A stretch of 64,000 bases of DNA from Symsagittifera roscoffensis. Its lineage: Eukaryota; Xenacoelomorpha; Acoela; Convolutidae. The notes beneath the pieces are model-generated. The model made no database searches, had not been told where the DNA came from, and saw only the letters and a list, made by a program, of their open reading frames with translations. This document shows, piece by piece, positions 1-11,080 of this stretch (the first letter of the stretch is position 1; every line of letters starts with the position of its first letter). The stretch covers positions 81,701,574-81,765,573 of the forward strand of contig NC_087063.1 in the NCBI RefSeq assembly GCF_963678635.1, read 5' to 3'. The translations under genes were made by a program, and so were the position numbers.

Positions 1-1779
1 CCTTCAAACTATTTGTTTAAATAGGGAATCGGTTTTCCTTCGTTTAAGCATGTTTCACCGTTTACTATGAAACATTGTTCGAGATTGTAAGCTTCCGAAA
101 ACTTTGACAGCAGAGTTTGACAAAACAGCCAGGAGCAAGATGCCAGTCTTAACGATTTAAGCGATTTTCTTATTATCTTTAGAGTGGCGAGTTTCAGATA
201 GTTCACTTCAAAAAAAAAGATTCACATGAATAGACAATCCTTGCTCAGAAATGTACAATGACAGTACTCAGATAGTAAGTTGTTTTGGAAAAAGTTTTGT
301 CAATTCAAATGAGGTATGTGACTTGTAATTGTGCGTGGAGAGTGGTGGGATTTTGCTTGCTAAAGCTATTTATTATGAGAGGTTACAGACATCCAGTCAG
401 CAGGCTATGTATTGTTATATAGAGTAGGTTTTCAACGAATAAGATAAGTTATAGATTTTTTCGTGCATTAGGATTCGAGGTTTTACATTTTAGATGATGT
501 TTTTGTAAAAATAATTTGATGAGTTTTCCGAATTAGGTGGTAAAATAACACTTTAAGTTTTAGAGCAATACTATATTCCTCTGTATCCAAACCCTACATT
601 CGTTAGTTAATTATTTCGTTTCTGGACCGTTTCCTTATCTCCTCATGAAATTGTTTCAATGACGCTCCCAATTATTTATGAGACGAAACTATGTAGCCGA
701 GTTTTTTTTAGTCAAGATGGCTGTTTTGTTGTGCAGTTATGTCAAGTTGGTTTTCAAGATGAGCTGATCTAAAATTTCAAGTAACTTCGATTATTTATTT
801 AAGATTGCGAATGGGTTGAATTAACAATTTTTAATTGATATAAAGTTTCTACTGTGAAGTAACGTACCTTGTTAATGTTGATTTTAGCTCTTCATTTTTC
901 GAACCGATTTCAACGTTTTTAATGACTGATTTTAGACGTGATTTTTTTGAGCTACATAAGGTTTCTTATTATCATTTCATCAAAATAAGTGCAAGCGTCC
1001 CTTGATTTATTTAATTTTTTTTTTCAAAAAAAAATAGTGTAGTTTGTGTAGTTTGTAAACCTTGTTTGAGCTTGAAATATATATTCAACAGTTTTTCTAA
1101 GTAACAATACTGTTAAGACTTTTACCAGTTTTAAGCTCGAAAAAAAACTGCGATCCGCCTCAAAAGTATATGCTGGAGCTGCTCACGGGAACAGTGGTTT
1201 TTGCGTAGAGACACGCGCAAGAAGTCGGAGACAATACTAAAACTCCCCGGCCTTCAAACTATTTGTTTAAATAGGGAATCGGTTTTCCTTCGTTTAAGCA
1301 TGTTTCACCGTTTACTATGAAACATTGTTCGAGATTGTAAGCTTCCGAAAACTTTGACAGCAGAGTTTGACAAAACAGCCAGGATCAAGATGCCAGTCTT
1401 AACGATTTAAGCGATTTTCTTATTATCTTTAGAGTGGCGAGTTTCAGATAGTTCACTTCAAAAAAAAGATTCACATGAATAGACAATCCTTGCTCAGAAA
1501 TGTACAATGACAGTACTCAGATAGTAAGTTGTTTTGGAAAAAGTTTTGTCAATTCAAATGAGGTATGTGACTTGTAATTGTGCGTGGAGAGTGGTGGGAT
1601 TTTGCTTGCTAAAGCTATTTATTATGAGAGGTTACAGACATCCAGTCAGCAGGCTATGTATTGTTATATAGAGTAGGTTTTCAACGAATAAGATAAGTTA
1701 TAGATTTTTTTGTGCATTAGGATTCGAGGTTTTACATTTTAGATGATGTTTTTGTAAAAATAATTTGATGAGTTTTCCG
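1..1779. repeat. 1250-bp tandem duplication, second copy partial
   Basis: Positions 1-530 reappear at 1251-1779, starting with the same CCTTCAAACT and ending with GAGTTTTCCG. I see only a few differences: one A indel near 217/1466, G to T near 135/1385, and C to T near 460/1708. The spacing of 1250 bp suggests a tandem unit of 1250 bp (1-1250) with a truncated second copy. It could also be two long direct repeats flanking 720 bp, as in a small LTR element, but I find no convincing primer-binding site after 530. No coding potential is evident. The left edge of the window cuts the repeat, so its true start is unknown. Confidence 0.85.
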
Positions 1780-2478
1780 GCTCCCCAGTTTCCATAGTTT
1801 TATGACTGGTATTAAAGTTTTTATGTATTAAAATAGAACATACAATGACATGATCTGATGACAAGTGTCATACTTGTGACATCCTTTGGTGCAATCAATC
1901 ATCCATGCATCCTAAGATCCTATACTAAAATTGTTTAAGTCAGGTTGTCAGGGGAAGAGAATAATGATTCCACTCCCGTGATCATCCAAGAAAGTTTGAC
2001 AACACCGTACGGTTAATTGGTTTTATATACTACTCATTGTTTTAATCGCCAAGCTATCTGGGGAATGGATGACAGTTCCCTTCTACGAAATACTTTTACG
2101 ACTTACTTTATCTTTTTTCCCAACACTATTCTACAATTGTTAGACAAAAGCAAATTAACATTACCCCACAGAGATGATGAAGCGTAGAATGCTTTTGTGA
2201 AAGATTGTAGAAGAATCAAAAAACTTCTAATAAAAATTTTTGGGATTTTTCATGGGAAACTAAAATTAAAATTAGAAAAATTTTTTGAAAAATCAACAAA
2301 GTTTTCTGTAAGTTTTCATTTTTCCTTTTAAAAGTTCCAATCTATCAACTTCCTTGCTACAACTAAACTCAATTTTTTGACATCACTTCAACTTTAAATT
2401 CTCAAATTTTTAAAAATTGTTGAATGTTACAAAATCAGTTAACTTTATAGTTTGTCAATTCTTTCGCCCGGAAACAAA
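1780..2478. other. AT-rich stretch without recognised features
   Basis: Low-complexity A/T-rich DNA with stops in all frames. I see no conserved protein signal, RNA gene or repeat shared with the rest of the window. Confidence 0.5.
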
Positions 2479-2505
2479 ATGTATCCTGAAAAAGATAAGG
2501 TATGT
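2479..2505 (+). other. Possible first coding exon with 5' splice site
   Basis: An ATG at 2479 opens seven codons (MYPEKDK) ending AAG at 2499, followed directly by GTATGT, a very good 5' splice-site match. Pyrimidine-rich acceptor candidates ending in TAG lie downstream near 2790 and 2933. I could not build one continuous reading frame through them. The signal rests on one start codon and one donor and may be chance. Confidence 0.25.
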
Positions 2506-3108
2506 CAGATTTGCCTTGCGTTTTGTTTTTGTAGTTTTTTTATCGGAGTAATCTTTCGAAAACAGAAAGATATCTTTCGAAAAGATACAAAACGTTTGAT
2601 TAAAGTTTTCGTCCATTCTTCTATTTTATAAACAATTCATTCAATTGGGGGACCACTTCGTCTACATTCGGTCAGCCTTTATCTTTTTCTATAGGTTAAT
2701 TTACAAAGACATTTAAACTAGGCACTGCGCCGTAATAAAAGTTTCTTGCAATAATTTATATTCACAAAATTAAAAATGCAATTTTTTTAGGTTCACTTTT
2801 AAATTTCAAAACTTGCATGAAAGTTTCTCTGGTAAAAGCTAAAAAGAAGAATTGAGGAAAAGTTGTATAAAACATACACAAGTTATCACTACTTTAAATT
2901 TGTTAAGAAATCCTTTACCAACACTTTTTTGTAGAACCGGGATGTATCGATTTTTTTTGCCTAAGGAAGTAGTCAAAATAGAAAGATTTGTCCAATCGAG
3001 CTGTGCCAATCGATCAGAAAGTGTTTTTATTATTCGAACGAAAATGAGCAGTTATTATGTCAATACTGAGGTTTAAGGACGTTATTTTTGTTGTGAGCAA
3101 AAAAGTGA

Positions 3109-3521
3109 ATGTTAAAAGTACTGGGGTTGAGTGTTTTCAAACTTTCCAACTGGACGTGCATGACACAAAACAATCAATTTTTTTTTGTGAAAACTGAAAC
3201 CAGGAAACCCAGAATCACGATTGTCGCTTGTCAAAAAAACACAACTGTGATTACAAAGAAGACAGAAAAGCAAATTACAATCAGCGAGCTACTTAAGAAA
3301 GAGAAACAATGATAAGTTAGTGATTGTACAATTACATTCGCAACAGGACAAAATTTACAAATCAAGAACACAAGGAACAAAAAAGCAACCCTTCCTGGTG
3401 GCAAAGAAGGAGATTCTTCAACGTAGACCGCGAATACGCACATCCTGAATTTACTTTTCAGGATGCGCGAAAAAAATTCTTCCACAGGATGTGCGATGCT
3501 AGGAGTGAAGAAAACGGCTGA
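3109..3521 (+). pseudogene. Two short coding-like ORFs of unknown identity
   Basis: Two ORFs in different frames (3109-3312 and 3324-3521) have non-random composition. The second contains NPSWW followed by a phenylalanine-rich FFNVD stretch and ends SEENG before a stop. A WW-P-x-V-P-type motif occurs in several eukaryotic domains, but here the proline is absent and I cannot assign a family. Continuing the second ORF past its stop gives SISDWIDRM, which looks like further coding sequence, so a decayed gene or an exon is possible. The candidate exon at 2479 lies upstream on the same strand. Confidence 0.25.
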
Positions 3522-3599
3522 TCAATCTCCGATTGGATTGATAGAATGATTTTCTCTCTGTTAAAAAACAAAATAAATGTAATAAAAAAACCAAAAACC

Positions 3600-4230
3600 A
3601 AGTTAAACCCTTCTTTAGGAGTAAACTCCTGATGTGGGGATGCTCAGACCCAGCCATGTCTTATTGATTTTGCAACTAATTTAATTTGTGCGGTTCGGCC
3701 GATAGCCTTTTAACCGTAACTAGTTCATTTGATCCAATCTAGTTCGAAAGTTTCTGTTGATTTGGCCATAGTAGAGACGGCCTAAGTCACGTGAATATCT
3801 TTCTTGACGCTCGTCAATTGTTTTATGATATATTTTTAATTTTCCTCGTTGTCTACTTTTAGCGTGGATGTTACATATGTGTTTCTATTGCATTAGTTTT
3901 GCGGGAATCTAGATATAAGTTTTGCGGTAGTCACGTTTGTCTGAAAGTATAGTGCTTAACTAGGGAGCGCTTCGTTTTAGTTAAGAGTGGACAACCGACC
4001 AAGCCATATCCTGATTGAAGACATATTCAATGGAACAGAGCTATACTAGTCGTTGGGTTGTTCAATTAGATGGTTTCCATATGATAATCAAACATAAATT
4101 ATATAAAAAACACCAGAACGTTAATAGCCTCAGCAAGAACACGTATTTTTATAAGTGGTTAGAATAGAAGTAAGCCAATCCAGAAGAAATAAAAGAAGGA
4201 TTCTCAATCTTAGACAAAGGTACTTACAAA
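3600..4230. other. Non-coding stretch
   Basis: No ORF, structural RNA or repeat is recognised between the WW-containing ORF and the gag-like region that follows. Confidence 0.4.
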
Positions 4231-4237
4231 ACCCTGT

Positions 4238-5560
4238 TTGTTTCTTGGTGACTGGAGAGGTCAGGCCATCCCATGCTGGACAGTCGAGAAGGCACCTGAG
4301 AATCAAATCCTAAGTAATCCGAAATTAAAATGCGAATTCAACCCAGTTCTCTTGGAACTCCAATGGCGTTCAAACCTGGTTCAACAGGAACTTACTCGCA
4401 TGAACATCAACAGTTTTTCCTTGCTAGACAAAACTATCCAAGCTACCCCGGAGGTGATGCGCTCACCTGGCAATTAACAAGAACAATACTTAACGAGTTA
4501 AGATCCAGAATGGACGACTGTAGCATTATCTTCATTGGCAGTCGGCGAGAAGATACGAAATAAACCATCAGAAGGTCAAAATTGAACAAGATTTTAGGGA
4601 GACTGTTCAGCAACTGGTCTCCTCAACACTCCCATTTTGATGATTTACACGTCAGATGAAACGAAGGAAAAAATGATCAACATCCAGAAGGAAAGAGTCC
4701 GAAATAAACCATCATCAAAAGAAACTTTTAAACATTCAAAATTGAGCAAGAATGTAGGAGAGTTGTTCAGCAACTGATCTGCTCAACTCCACAGAAATTG
4801 CTGATGAACACGTCAGATGAAACCAAGGAAAAAAAATCAACATTCAGAAAAAAAAGCTCCACAAAACACTCAATTAGTGCGAGACTCACTCAAAGATATC
4901 GGAAGCTGACACATATTCAAATAGAATTTCATCATCGAGCTCAGATGTCTCAGAGCTGGCTATTCACACATTACTTGTGGCGAGGCATTTATATTTTAAT
5001 GCATTTGAATGGGATTGTTTCATACATTTGAGCAAAACAGTTCAAGAGAATGTACCCAATGTCCTAGAATTGATAGCGGTTTCAACACGCTGCATGAGAT
5101 TTCTACCTCAGAATGGACCTAGGGATCAACCTTGAAACATTTGAACAAAAAACAAAAAACAATTAGTGCATCAAGATGGAAGATAACATGCAACAATCAA
5201 TTGATTTTAATTGACACCTCAGAGTGAAGAAAACGTATTTGTTGGCGATATACGGCCTCTCAGACTTACCAAGAGCGCAAAATATTAATCGCATGAAGAG
5301 ATGGGTCGATAAAAGAGCTAGAGACAAGGAATACCTGCGAGGACACTTAAGAGGATCCTGAGACAATACAGTAAGCAGAGAGAAGGACCATTGTACCTAA
5401 ACAAGAATAGGATCGTTGCATGCAAAAAAAGAAAAAGACAATGTTCGGTATAAACACAACGAGATAGTGCTGCTGCAATTCTACGAAACAGAACCAATTT
5501 CAGATCAAAGGACAAGATGAGATAACATGGAATTGATAAGCTGTACAAGATATTTTCAAA
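4238..5560 (+). pseudogene. Degenerate retroelement-like coding sequence
   Basis: Overlapping short frames with polar, Gln/Asn/Ser-rich composition (for example 4330-4563) suggest the decayed N-terminal part of a gag-like gene that continues to about 9 kb. A local imperfect tandem duplication of about 144 bp is visible: blocks starting CGAAATAAACCATCA at about 4556 and 4700 both continue into CAGCAACTG and ACACGTCAGATGAAAC. No diagnostic motif is present, so the family is undetermined. Confidence 0.3.
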
Positions 5561-6108
5561 ACGCTTCCATTGGTTTGGAATGGAAAAAAATTTTAGAAGT
5601 GGGTTACAGCCATTTTTTGTGTCAGCAAGTGAAACGTACCAGGATGCTCAGATCCCAAATCAGTCGATAGAATCATAAGAATTCAAGGAGATGGTGCCAA
5701 TAGACCCAAAGAAGATATGTAAGATGAACGGTGGTCATAACTAAACCTAGGTGGTGATTGATCAATTCACGAAGTGAGCTGTAAGTAAATAAGATGTTCC
5801 CTTTATAACGGCATTGGTCGAAGAAACTTGTATCTTAGGGAACAACAACCGTGGAGACCACTCCACATAAACTCTACTGAAGGCTGTCTACGGAGAGTGA
5901 GCAATACTAGCCCGAATATTTGTGCTTGTTTTGAGGTTGAGAAACGGGGCACACTAAGGCAAGGACTATGCCAACGAGCCCGAGCTGGAGAGTATCAGCT
6001 CGTACCAGTCAGGAGAATTTCCTCTCCCCGCCAATTCTGGGCCTGGAAAATGCATTCAGGTTTAACTAGAGAAACGGGTTCGTCTAGCCCACATGCGAGA
6101 GAAGCTGT

Positions 6109-6499
6109 GCCACCAACGAAGGTGAGAGTAGGAGAAATATTGCCAGAGAACAAGACCATAGGAGATACTTAGTAGAAGAGGCATGCGCTATACAGAGTGA
6201 GGAAAGAATGATGCAGAGCCCCAAAAAATGAATATTTTGTAAAAGGCTCTTTAAAAATGCTAAAAACAAACAAGAAGAAGAGATTGAGCGTCTGAAGAGA
6301 CATTATAGAGAGCTATCTGACCACTTGAGGCAACCAGACTATCTAATACCTGAGCGGGACGTCGCTCGCAGCAATCCACATGTAAAACTTCTAACAGTTA
6401 ACATGACGAGAATTGAAAAAAAGACCGATATGCAGGTGGCGTCAGGTTTAGGAAGACTGACTATCCCGAGCCCGAGCAGAAAATTAGGAGATCCATAAT
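6109..6499 (+). pseudogene. Gag-like N-terminal coding segment, copy 1
   Basis: One frame reads through about 130 codons with a single TGA at 6229-6231. Upstream of it lies ACAIQSEERMMQSPKK. Downstream is a charged helical segment (QEEEIERLKRHYRELSD) followed by PERDVARSNP, KLLTVNMTRIEKK and a Pro/Ser-rich end that stops at about 6499. This pattern of coiled coil then low complexity fits the region ahead of the capsid in retrotransposon Gag, but no signature domain is present. The second copy of the duplication carries the same frame and the same stop. Confidence 0.4.
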
Positions 6500-7325
6500 T
6501 TCAAAAAACTTTAAGACAGACAGACGAAACAGCTGGTTGCCCCTTGGCAAATAGGAAGACAACAGGTTCCACGATGACAGCACCCTTAGGATCGATCATT
6601 GATTCCGGCAGAGTGGAACACTCTGGAGCAGTTGTTAGTGGAGCGATTGCCAGACCAACTGCAAACACCGAACCAAGACACCATGTGAAATAATGCATGT
6701 TTGAAAATGCATGTGAGAAAATGGTTACAAAGAATCTGTCACAAGAGCAGGACGTATCGAAGAGCAACAAGAAGCTGTGCCACCTTCCATTGGTTGGGAA
6801 TGGAAAATTATTTTAGAAGTGGGTTACAGCCATTTTTTGTGTCAGCAAGTGAAACGTACCAGGATGCTCAGATCCCAAATCAGTCGATAGAATCATAAGA
6901 ATTCAAGAAGATGGTGCCAATAGACCCAAAGAAGATATGTAAGATGACCGGTGGTCATAACTAAACCTAGGTGGTGATTGATCAATTCACGAAGTGAGCT
7001 GTGAGTAAATAAGATGTTCCCTTTATAACGGCATTGGTCGAAGAAACTTATATCTTAGGGAACAACAACCGTGGAGACCACTCCACATAAACCCTACTGA
7101 AGGCTGTCTACGGAGAGTGAGCAATACTAGCCCGAATATTTGTGCTTGTTTTGAGGTTGAGAAACGGGGCACACTAAGGCAAGGACTATGCCAACGAGCC
7201 CGAGCTGGAGAGTATCAGCTCATACCAGTCAGGAGAATTTCCTCTCCCCGCCAATTCTGGGCCTGGAAAATGCATTCAGATTTAACTAGCGAAACGGGTT
7301 CGTCTAGCCCACATGCGAGAGAAGC

Positions 7326-7719
7326 TGTACCACCAACGAAGGCGAGAGTAGGAGAAAAATTGCCAGAGAACAAGACCATAGGAGATACTTAGTAGAAGAG
7401 GCATGCGCTATACATAGTGAGGAAAGAATGATGCAGAGCCCCAAAAAATGAATATTTTGTAAAAGGCTCTTTAAAAATGCTAAAAACAAACAAGAAGAAG
7501 AGATTGAGCGTCTGAAGAGAGATTATAGAGAGCTATCTGACCACTTGAGGCTACCAGACTATCTAATACCTGAGCGGGACGTCGCTCGCAGGAATCCACG
7601 TGTAAAACTTCTAACAGTTAACATGACGAGAATTGAAAAAAAGACCAATGTGCAGGTGTCGTCAGGTTTTGGAAGACTGACTATCCCGATCCCGAGCAGA
7701 AAATTAGGAGATCCATAAT
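7326..7719 (+). pseudogene. Gag-like N-terminal coding segment, copy 2
   Basis: This is the duplicate of the segment near 6109-6499, offset by 1220 bp. It contains EERMMQSPKK, the shared TGA, and the coiled-coil-like stretch ending SRKLGDP. Small changes such as R for H in the helical part are seen. Its intactness matches copy 1, which points to recent duplication rather than selection. Confidence 0.4.
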
Positions 7720-7896
7720 TTCAAAAAACAAACTTTAAGACAGACAGACGAAACAGCGATGACAGGTTCCACGATGACAGCATCCTTAGGATCGATCGTT
7801 GATTCCGGCAGAGTGGAACACTCTGGAGCAGTTGTTAGAGGAGCAATTGCCGGACCAACTGCAAACACCGAACCAAGACACCATGTGAAATAATGC

Positions 7897-9000
7897 ATGT
7901 TTGAAAATGCACGTGAGAAAATGGTTACCAAGAATCTGTCACAAGAGCAGGACGTATCGAAGAGCAACAAGTTCAGAAACAACGTTACGAGAGTCCGAGA
8001 TTATGATTCACTCTCCTATTTAAACGAATCGATATGGAATCCGGGAAGGAATATGCAAAAGGCACCGCTTGGCAACTCACAACTGACATTAGATGATAGC
8101 TTAGTGAACGTGATGCAAAACTTGTGAACACCGGGGACAACTACAGTTTTGGCATTAGGAGATGATACGGATGCTGAGCCATATAAAGGAATGAGCTCAC
8201 CAATGCCAAAAAAAATCGCTAGCTTGATGATGCCATTGAGCACCAACAAGGGTCTAGAGGCCCAGAAGTGGAAGAGAACCGCTGGGAAGAACGACTAAAT
8301 TGACTATTGACAGCAATTTGGCAGTACCCTCACAGCTCTGCATTCACCATCTGTAGTATACCTTACAAAGAACTCACGCACACTGCAAATGGTTACAACC
8401 AAATTTCAAAAAAATTCGTGAGATGGAACAATATAGTGAAAAACCTGGCAAAACTTAATACTGGACTACTAGTATTGATCAACTTTGAAAATCAAATGCT
8501 ATCCATGGACCATTGCGACTGCAAGTTGATGAATTGCACTCTGACACCATAGAGGAAAATCTGAAACATGCGAGACATTTCTACGCTCGTGCCACATAAC
8601 TTAAAAACAACCAGGACCTTCTTGAGCTGAGGTTCCCGCACCTAGAACAGAACGACGTCAAAACTGTAGCTCGCTAATGTGATGAAGATCAGTGCCCGCT
8701 ATGAAGTGATGACCAGTGTGGCATATCTACAAGCTTTACCAGATGAAGTTGACCCCAGACACGGTTAGCTTCACTCTGTATGCTAAAGGGATGCTAGATA
8801 GTGCCAGACTTTTAGTCAATGATTTATACTAGATTGAAGGAGTAGAGTGGTTGATTGCGGTTGAAAAAAACTCCAACATAGCAACTGCCTTAAGACTAGC
8901 CAACCATTGGGGACTAGCCAACCTCAAACAACACAATGGGGCCAAAAAACGAAATCATCAAGAGAGAGGAAGGGATGAAAGGCCAGGTCGATTTCTCAAG
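7897..9000 (+). pseudogene. Decayed retrotransposon gag-like continuation
   Basis: Frames after the duplication read KNLSQEQDVSKSNKFR, then DYDSLSYLNES (7897-8127). Further on, a segment near 8400-8560 contains KFVRWNNIVKNLAKLN and CKLMNCTLTP, then KTVAR near 8670 and YEVMTSVAYLQALPDEVDP near 8700-8760. The order resembles a capsid region of a gag polyprotein broken by stops. I cannot assign it to Ty3/gypsy or BEL/Pao by eye. Confidence 0.35.
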
Positions 9001-10406
9001 AAAAGAGCCAACTGATGGCCAGCATATGGAAATAATCACATAATTGAGAGATCCAATTTTCCACGTCAGAGCCAAAAAGACGTACTCAAAATGATGTGGA
9101 GCGCGACCTTGATCTAAGATTCAAAGCGGTCGGACGAGCCCATTTTCGCAGCCTTTGGCTAAACAGAGATGAAGAGAGCAAAAATAACATTGATAAAGAG
9201 TTCAGAATACGTCAAAACTCGAGATCATTGTTTTGTTCAGACGTGATTATTCTTTTGGGCAGCAGCTGACCTCGCTTGAATGCAATCGTTGTCGAAGTTC
9301 ATATGTGTTCATTAGGAAACGGAGATGAATCCCATTACAATAGCCTTTGCGGGGTTCAACGACCAATTATATAGTAAAGTTCTCCTGAGCAGACTCAGAG
9401 AGCCGTACACAGATGAAGCTGCCGGGTGGCCCACTGTTAAGATCCTTATGAAACTATTAGATTATTTATGGGTGAGATAAAAGACGTACTGAGAGACGGT
9501 AGCTTTCAGAAGTTAAGACCAAGGGCAGTGTTTGTGCTATATCTGGGGTATGTGCTAATTTCGAGTGAAATGAATTTTTTTTATGCCATCGTTTCTCTCC
9601 TGGGGGGTTCGACTTGTTAAGTCTTTCGCTGATTCGGGGCCAAAAATACAAAAATACAAACAGCAGAACCGAACTACAATCGAGGGAACATAGTCGAAAA
9701 AACAGCGCGAAATTGCTATTCGCAATTTCCAGATATAAGATTGAACGAGAATAGAGCTGTCTCCTTCTTAACAGAAGACAGAGTGATCACGAGTGGAGAA
9801 GAAAGCGAATCAGTATTGGACCAGAGTGAACCTTCGGTGGAAAGGTGGACAAACGAAGTCTCCCAATGGTCCAGCCCCAAAACTCATTTCTCAGTCTAAC
9901 ACTTTTTCAGTTAAAGCTCCTCGAGTCAAATTTAATCCGCCAGTTATTCTAGAGTTACTTGTTGATTAAGCTACTCAAGTTCCAGAGTGTGCCGGTATGT
10001 GAGTACCCAATTTAAATTTCTTGAGTGTGTTTTATATTGTTATGTTCAGGTAAGGAGAGTTTTAGGTTGATCCATCTGAAATGGATCAAAGTTCCACTGG
10101 CTAATAAAAAGTAAGCATACGATTAATCCGACCCTGTTTTTAACGGCGTCCGCATGTTTTAGGTCTTTTGAGACCTAAGTATTGGGACTTTCTTATTTTC
10201 TAGAGCGGGGGTTATTTTGGTAGTAGCCTTTGAGCTGTAACGAGGGTTTTAGTCTCATGTCGCAAGTGAACCGAATTGGCTCCGACTGTTTGAGGTAGAA
10301 AAACACAAGAGATAGTGTCCCTGATTCTTGAGCCAATGGTTATAGGGCCTATTTTTCTTTAAGCTTATATGTGAATTAAGTAAGCGATTGTTACATAGTG
10401 TTTTTA
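9001..10406. other. Mostly non-coding, scattered coding fragments
   Basis: Fragments such as SRLREPYTDEAAGWP near 9390-9430 and NTFSVKAPRVKFNPP near 9900-9945 look like the tail of the decayed element. From about 10000 to 10406 no coding is seen. This part precedes the primer-binding-site-like motif and could be LTR, but TG/CA ends and a partner LTR were not found. Confidence 0.3.
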
Positions 10407-10421
10407 TGGCGCTCCTGGGTG
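10407..10421 (+). other. tRNA primer-binding-site-like motif, plus strand
   Basis: TGGCGCTCCTGGGTG is identical over 15 bases to the motif on the minus strand at 14310-14324, next to the gypsy gag. It begins with TGG, the complement of a tRNA CCA end, as expected for a reverse-transcription primer site. Here it points the opposite way and is followed by an ATG 14 bases later. The tRNA is not identified. Confidence 0.5.
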
Positions 10422-10434
10422 TTTTTACGAAATC

Positions 10435-10608
10435 ATGACTACGGAGTCGAACCCACTTGACACAGCTCCAGGCTACATGCCCATTCTGGAGTACCGGTGG
10501 TACGGTTTAGCGGAAACGTGTAAGCCTTCCGGTAGTACCGTGATAGCTTTTCAAGACAACTTGAGAAAATGTCCCGGTGCGCTTTCCGAACGAAGCTTAG
10601 CTAACTGA
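10435..10608 (+). CDS. 57-codon ORF directly after the PBS-like motif
   Basis: ATG at 10435 opens 57 codons beginning MTTESNPLDTAPGYMPILEY and ending SERSLAN before TGA at 10606. It starts 14 bases after the primer-binding-site-like motif, where a gag frame would start. Codon composition is richer in G and C than the surroundings. No homology is recognised, and it could be a truncated gag N-terminus or chance. Confidence 0.3.
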   Translation: MTTESNPLDTAPGYMPILEYRWYGLAETCKPSGSTVIAFQDNLRKCPGALSERSLAN

Positions 10609-10923
10609 GTAAGGGGGGCACTAGGGGGACAAAAAGCGAGTAAAAAGACAAAAAGCGAAACAAAATTCGAAAAAAAAAGAAACAGGAACGAAAAACTGTA
10701 AAGTATACAAAAAAAGGACAGTGACTTTGATACCATGTTACTTGGATCAAACCTTTGTATTAATTAAAATAGTATACCCATACTGTTTCATAAGACCGAT
10801 CGTTTCGGTCAAATCAGCAACTTTATACAGGTGCCCGAGTGTGGGGCGTTGTTACGGGTTTTCAGATAGCTTGCAACTTCAGCGGACCACTGGGAGACTT
10901 GACTGGAACAGGTGACCAGCCAA

Positions 10924-11080
10924 GTGGGCACACCTGGGTGTTCTGTTTGCTCAATCGGGTATCGTTAAAATCTACAGTACGTTATAGGAACAAAGGGCAC
11001 ACCTGGGAACAAAGGGCACACCTGGTTGTTCTGTTTGCTCAATCGGGTATCGTTAGAATCTACATTACTTTATAGGAAAT
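10924..11080. repeat. Imperfect direct repeat of about 65 bp
   Basis: GGGCACACCTGGGTGTTCTG at 10924 and GGGCACACCTGGTTGTTCTG at about 11015 each continue through TTTGCTCAATCGGGTATCGT to ATAGGAA. An extra short copy, AAAGGGCACACCTGG, sits between them at about 10993. This is a local tandem duplication without coding content. Confidence 0.8.

Larger units (their letters stand above)
5563..7970. repeat. 1.22-kb tandem duplication inside the gag-like region
   Basis: Sequence from about 5563 to 6770 is repeated from about 6784 to 7970 with an offset of 1220 bp. Both copies start CTTCCATTGGTT and end GAAGAGCAACAAG. They differ by scattered substitutions and by a roughly 27-base block near 6535-6560 that is absent from the second copy. 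The short joint AAGCTGTGCCAC lies between them. Both copies share the same in-frame TGA in the coding relic, so the duplication came after that mutation. Confidence 0.9.

Noticed and set aside
10435-10530. A tRNA or tRNA-derived SINE, suggested by GGTTCGACTCC on the minus strand at about 10445
   Set aside because: The word matches a pol III B box, but the T-stem does not pair beyond two bases and no A box lies at the right distance.
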